NCBI GenBank assembly: GCA_028717505.1
Contig: JAQUNQ010000017.1
Coordinates: forward strand, 1 to 15,176
Origin: Candidatus Peribacteraceae bacterium
GTDB lineage: Bacteria; Patescibacteriota; Gracilibacteria; Peribacterales; Peribacteraceae
DNA length: 15,176 nucleotides
Reading direction: 5' to 3'
Shown here piece by piece: positions 12,084 to 15,176 of this stretch (its first letter is position 1; each line of letters begins with the position of its first letter). The translations under genes were made by a program, and so were the position numbers. The notes beneath the pieces are model-generated. The model was not told the DNA's origin. It did not search any database and worked only from the letters and a program-made list of their open reading frames with translations.

Positions 12084-13781
12084 GTGCCTCCCCCTCTCTC
12101 CTTTACCGGACGACGTTGGCAGTGGCAGAGCCCGGACACCGAAGCACATGACCCTCAGGCCATCCTCACGCGGCTGCTCCGCGAGCGCCGCCTCACGGGC
12201 AGCGCGCCTGCTGCCGTCCCGGCTTTTCCTGATCTTCCACGATCAACCGAGCGTATCCGTGCGGCGATCGCACGAAGGGAAATCGTCGGTATCTTCGGTG
12301 ATTATGATTGTGACGGAATCACGGGGACTGCACAGCTCGTGCGCTACTTCCGCCGCCACGGCCTCGAGCCGTTCGTCATCCTCCCGCACCGCGTACGGGA
12401 CGGCTACGGGCTGAAGAAGCCGATCATCGAAATGTTCGGCGTACACGGAACGACACTCCTCATCACCGTCGACACGGGAGTGACTGCCATCACGGAAACG
12501 GAGGAGGCGCAACGATGGGGCATGGATGTGATCATTACCGATCACCATCACCTGCACGCGGAACTTCCGCGCGCCTACGCCCTCCTCCATCCGGCTCTCG
12601 TGCCGAATTTCCCCCTACCCTTCCCCTCAGGGGCTGGCGTGGCGCATGCACTCGTGCAGGCGCTCGAAGGGGGCGACGAGTGGGAGGATGCACCGACTGA
12701 CCGCGCGCTCGCGATGATCGGCACCATCGCGGATCTCGTGGAACTGAGAGGACTGAATCGCACACTCGTGCAACAGGGTTTGCAGGCGCTGAGCGCACTC
12801 TCGACAGGACCGCTCGCCACCCTCGTGACAGACGTTCTCCGGACCTCTCATCGGACTCTTACGAGCACGGATATTGCTTTCCGCATTGCCCCCCGCATCA
12901 ACGCTGCCGGACGCATGGAGGACCCTCTCATTGCCCTCACAGCCCTCCTGGAAGGCGGGGAGGCTCTCACAACCCTCGAGACGCTCAATGTCCGCCGACA
13001 GGAGTCCACGCAGTCACTCCTCGAAGAGGCCCTCGCCACCCTCGGCCTCCCCGCACGCTGTACACCATCGCTCCACGCTGAGCTCCCCCCCTTCCTTGCC
13101 ATTGCGAGCACCTCCTTCCCGGAAGGCATCATCGGCCTCATCGCGGGGAAGCTCACGGAGACATTCGGCCGGCCGAGCCTGGTCGCGACCGTGAATGGGA
13201 GGGAGTGCACGGCCTCCCTCCGCAGCACCTCCGCCTATCACATCACGGAGGGGCTCGAACGGTGCAGGGATCTCCTCACGAGTTTCGGCGGACACGCGCA
13301 GGCAGCAGGATGCTCCCTTCCCGCGGCGCGCTTCGACGAGCTGCATCACCGCCTGCATGCCGACATCGAGGAGCGCGTCTCCGAGGAAGAGCTCCTCCCG
13401 CAACTCACGATCGACGGCTCGCTCCATGCTTCCACCGTCACCCTTGCCTTCTGCGAACGCCTTCGGGAGATCGAGCCCTTCGGACAGGGGAATCTGGAAC
13501 CTCTCTTCGTCCTCCCGGATGTACGCATCGAATCCCCACGACGTGTGGGAAATGAGGGGGCTCACCTCCAGGGACGCATCGCAGGCATCAAGACGATCGG
13601 CTTCAAACTCGGTCACCTTCTCGAGCACACGGAGCGGCCTCTGGATATCGCCTGCCACCTCCGGACAGATACGTGGAACGGCGTGAAGGCCCCGCAGATC
13701 TTCCTTGAAGATCTCCGCGCGGCTGAGCACGCCCCCGAACTCATCAACGAGGAAGAGGAAGCGGCACTGACTTCCACATAG
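12084..13781 (+). CDS. recJ: Single-stranded-DNA-specific 5'-3' exonuclease RecJ
   Basis: A 565-residue protein of normal RecJ length, acting in recombination and mismatch/base-excision repair. The DHH phosphoesterase motifs are intact: GDYDCDG at 72-78 (D73, D75, D77), TVDTG with D130, TDHHH with D153-H154-H155, and GTIADLVEL with the fourth-motif Asp. The DHHA1 domain has SFGGHAQAAGCSL, with the expected GGH. The C-terminal OB-like domain includes EPFGQGNLEPLF. All metal-binding residues are present, so it should be active. The start is a GTG, with no Shine-Dalgarno and only 38 bp after the preceding stop. It may be read from its own promoter or together with the upstream gene. No clear terminator follows; the next gene is convergent. 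Confidence 0.95.
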   Translation: MPPPLSFTGRRWQWQSPDTEAHDPQAILTRLLRERRLTGSAPAAVPAFPDLPRSTERIRAAIARREIVGIFGDYDCDGITGTAQLVRYFRRHGLEPFVILPHRVRDGYGLKKPIIEMFGVHGTTLLITVDTGVTAITETEEAQRWGMDVIITDHHHLHAELPRAYALLHPALVPNFPLPFPSGAGVAHALVQALEGGDEWEDAPTDRALAMIGTIADLVELRGLNRTLVQQGLQALSALSTGPLATLVTDVLRTSHRTLTSTDIAFRIAPRINAAGRMEDPLIALTALLEGGEALTTLETLNVRRQESTQSLLEEALATLGLPARCTPSLHAELPPFLAIASTSFPEGIIGLIAGKLTETFGRPSLVATVNGRECTASLRSTSAYHITEGLERCRDLLTSFGGHAQAAGCSLPAARFDELHHRLHADIEERVSEEELLPQLTIDGSLHASTVTLAFCERLREIEPFGQGNLEPLFVLPDVRIESPRRVGNEGAHLQGRIAGIKTIGFKLGHLLEHTERPLDIACHLRTDTWNGVKAPQIFLEDLRAAEHAPELINEEEEAALTST

Positions 13782-13936
13782 CCCTCACATCCTTCATTTT
13801 CATGGACTCATGAGAACGAGGACGGGGGCCGAGGACCAGTGGCTCCAGAGCATGCAAACACCGGGGACTCCCCCCTCGCAACACAGACAAGAACCCGCGT
13901 GAGACGCATGGCAAAGAATTCCGCAGTCCCAAGAAC

Positions 13937-14161
13937 TCACACGGGGACGAGGTTGCCTTCCATCTGGAAGACCTCTGTCACCGGCGTCGTGAGTGCCGCC
14001 GCAATCTTGTACGCGAGGAGTACGGAAGGATTGGTCTGGCCACGCTCGATGGACATGATGGTCTGCCGGCTCACACCCGTGCGGAGCGCCAGTTCCTCCT
14101 GCGTCATATTTTTCTCGAAGCGCAGGCGGCGGATGCAATTCTTCAACTGAACGGCGGGCAT
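13937..14161 (-). CDS. Small XRE-family (Cro/CI-type) transcriptional regulator
   Basis: A 74-residue protein that is almost only a helix-turn-helix domain: QLKNCIRRLRFEKNMTQEEL, then TGVSRQTIMSIERGQTNPS (recognition helix about 31-40), then a short C-terminal part with VTEVFQMEGN. This matches the compact family of regulators of about 67-70 residues common in bacteria and archaea. I chose the ATG at 14161. The frame continues to 14215, but the candidate promoter (TTGAAT / TACAAT) lies in that extension and the family N-terminus begins here. The target is unknown; the nearest genes are uppP (same strand, upstream) and recJ (convergent). No partner toxin gene is adjacent. The 155 bp between it and recJ hold no gene I can support. 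Confidence 0.9.
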   Translation of the reverse strand: MPAVQLKNCIRRLRFEKNMTQEELALRTGVSRQTIMSIERGQTNPSVLLAYKIAAALTTPVTEVFQMEGNLVPV

Positions 14162-14191
14162 GAGAGGGAAGAGGGAACGTGGTAGGGGCGC

Positions 14192-14219
14192 ATTGTACAC
14201 AGGGCTTCTTCTCATTCAA
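14192..14219 (-). promoter_or_regulatory. Candidate promoter of the XRE regulator
   Basis: On the minus strand TTGAAT (14219-14214), 16-bp spacer, TACAAT (14197-14192, 5/6). The start would be near 14185, giving a leader of about 24 nt, pyrimidine-rich and without a Shine-Dalgarno. Confidence 0.45.
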
Positions 14220-14264
14220 GTCTCTTTCTCACACTTCGCTTGCCATGAGGTAATCTCACATGGT

Positions 14265-15047
14265 CTACAGTACTACGAGGAGAAGGGAGAGTGGAAGAAG
14301 ATACAGAGAAAACCATGCGAGGCTATGTGAGGTGACGAAGCGACGGAGGAAGAGAATCGCGAGGATACTACTTCCAAAAGAAGAAAGAACGCCCGTGAAT
14401 ACAATGGAGAATGACGGCAGGAGGAAACTCCCCGCCATCGCATCCTTCAGAGTGATGAGCGTGGCTCCCGCAATGACCGGAACCGCAAGGAGGAAGGAGA
14501 AGTCCACAGCATCGCCGCGCTTCAAGCCGAGTGCGCGCCCCGCGCCCGCCGCAAGGCCCGAGCGTGAAATGCTCGGCACGAGCGCGACTGCCTGCGCGCA
14601 GCCGATGAGGAAGGCATCCATCCAACCGAGAGCGGCAGCCCCCCTCCGCTCCGGCACGCGCTCCACGAGGAGCAGCACGATGGCCGTGATCGCGAATCCT
14701 CCTGCGACCCAGAGGGGCGAACGGAGATACTGTTCGATGACATCTGAGAAAAGGAACCCTGCCGCTCCTGCCGGGATTGTGCCGACCACGAGGAGAAGAA
14801 GTAATTTTCCCTGAATCCGATCCCCGCGGAACGGAGCGCTCAAGAGTGCGTACCACTGCTGCGGGTAACAGAGGAGGAGCGCAAGGAGTGTCCCCGCATG
14901 CAGGAGGATGTCGAAAGATTGGAGACGATCCGGAATGCCGATCGCGAAGAAACGCTCCGCCGCGACGAGGTGGCCGGAGCTCGAGATGGGGAGGAGCTCA
15001 GTAAACCCCTGAAGCAAGCCGAGGGAGAAGGCAGCGAAGGTAGACAT
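14265..15047 (-). CDS. uppP: Undecaprenyl-diphosphatase UppP (BacA)
   Basis: A 260-residue integral membrane phosphatase that converts undecaprenyl diphosphate to the monophosphate, recycling the lipid carrier for peptidoglycan and other envelope glycans; its overproduction is known to give bacitracin resistance. The two signature motifs are intact: LLQGFTELLPISSSGHL (E17, S22-S24, H26) and VPSISRSGL (R162). About seven to eight hydrophobic segments span the protein and the length is normal. The ATG at 15047 gives the standard N-terminus. It follows the stop of an upstream membrane-protein gene by 13 bp, so co-transcription is likely, although a possible extended -10 box overlaps that stop. 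The gene ends 49 bp upstream of the long-frame start of the XRE regulator. Confidence 0.96.
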   Translation of the reverse strand: MSTFAAFSLGLLQGFTELLPISSSGHLVAAERFFAIGIPDRLQSFDILLHAGTLLALLLCYPQQWYALLSAPFRGDRIQGKLLLLLVVGTIPAGAAGFLFSDVIEQYLRSPLWVAGGFAITAIVLLLVERVPERRGAAALGWMDAFLIGCAQAVALVPSISRSGLAAGAGRALGLKRGDAVDFSFLLAVPVIAGATLITLKDAMAGSFLLPSFSIVFTGVLSSFGSSILAILFLRRFVTSHSLAWFSLYLLPLSLLLVVL

Positions 15048-15054
15048 GGAATAC

Positions 15055-15063
15055 AGACTATCA
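15055..15063 (-). promoter_or_regulatory. Possible extended -10 for uppP
   Basis: The minus strand reads TGATAGTCT (TGn + TAGTCT, 3/6), ending 7 nt before the ATG. The TGA is also the stop codon of the upstream gene. Support is mainly positional. Confidence 0.25.
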
Positions 15064-15176
15064 GGAATGCTTTCCCTTGTGCTTCTGCCACTTCACATAG
15101 AAGAAGAGGAGCACGATGCAGGCACCGACCGCCCAGAACGTTGCCGTCTGCGTCCACTCCTTCACAAGTGCCTCAT
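15061..15176 (-). CDS. C-terminal end of a membrane protein gene (partial, start beyond window)
   Basis: On the minus strand an open frame enters from the window edge and ends in TGA at 15063-15061. The 37 visible residues comprise EALVKEWTQTATFW, a transmembrane segment (AVGACIVLLFFYV) and a basic tail (KWQKHKGKHS). Too little is present to name a family. The stop is 13 bp before the uppP ATG, suggesting an operon. The hydrophobic-then-basic composition supports a real coding end rather than chance. Confidence 0.5.
   Translation of the reverse strand, partial: EALVKEWTQTATFWAVGACIVLLFFYVKWQKHKGKHS

Noticed and set aside
13782..13936. Small gene or terminator between recJ and the XRE gene
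   Set aside because: Open frames here are shadows of the flanking genes, and the GGGG-agt-CCCC hairpin near 13861-13875 has a 4-bp stem without a U-run.
1..15176. Recoded UGA (as in Gracilibacteria/SR1)
   Set aside because: topA, the M23, GIY-YIG and XRE genes and the glycosyltransferase all end naturally in TGA, no in-frame TGA is needed within any conserved domain, and the tRNA-Trp anticodon is CCA.

Overview
This 15.2 kb window looks like a chromosomal segment of a GC-rich bacterium with compact, mostly housekeeping gene content. TopA, a DNA-binding HU protein, a KhpB-type RNA-binding protein, DnaJ, RecJ, UppP and tRNA-Trp all read as intact bacterial genes. The secreted proteins carry polyserine linkers, most genes lack a Shine-Dalgarno sequence, several starts sit 6-10 nt behind a -10 box, and TopA has only short C-terminal repeats. 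Together these suggest a Patescibacteria/CPR lineage, perhaps Peregrinibacteria or Peribacteria. That placement is inference from style, not from a marker search. UGA is clearly a stop: topA, the M23 gene and the GIY-YIG gene all end in it.

Layout. 1-1833 (+): 3' part of a large secreted calcium-binding (RTX) and LamG-type protein, ended by a strong intrinsic terminator. 1887-3041 (-): membrane-anchored M23 peptidase, convergent with it. 3300-4613 (+): GT-C type membrane glycosyltransferase. 4710-4985 (-): small GIY-YIG nuclease. 5003-5209: perfect 88-bp direct repeat made of nested hairpins, flush against the 3' end of tRNA-Trp (5210-5285, -). A 16-bp copy of the tRNA 5' end lies 79 bp away at 5350-5365. 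5435-7804 (-): topA. 8128-8403 (+): HU. 8600-9157 (+): KhpB-like KH-R3H protein. 9227-10318 (-): dnaJ. 10440-11480 (+): anchored protein with calcium-binding DxDxDG loops. 11509-12045 (+): small secreted protein with an LAPTG + hydrophobic + basic C-terminus resembling a sortase signal. 12084-13781 (+): recJ. 13937-14161 (-): small XRE regulator. 14265-15047 (-): uppP. 15061-15176 (-): 3' end of a membrane protein gene.

The genes fall into two themes. One is envelope and surface: RTX-LamG protein, M23 hydrolase, glycosyltransferase, calcium-loop protein, LAPTG protein, and UppP for recycling the lipid carrier. The other is nucleic-acid and protein maintenance: TopA, HU, KhpB, RecJ, DnaJ and the GIY-YIG nuclease. 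Most genes appear to be transcribed alone from their own promoter.

The most interesting signals are the leaderless promoter-start geometry (best at 11474-11511), the nested hairpin repeat abutting tRNA-Trp beside a GIY-YIG nuclease, a family of similar hairpins with CTGCG apices near 8.5 kb, and the candidate LAPTG sorting signal. I saw no CRISPR array, transposase, phage gene or antibiotic-type biosynthetic cluster.
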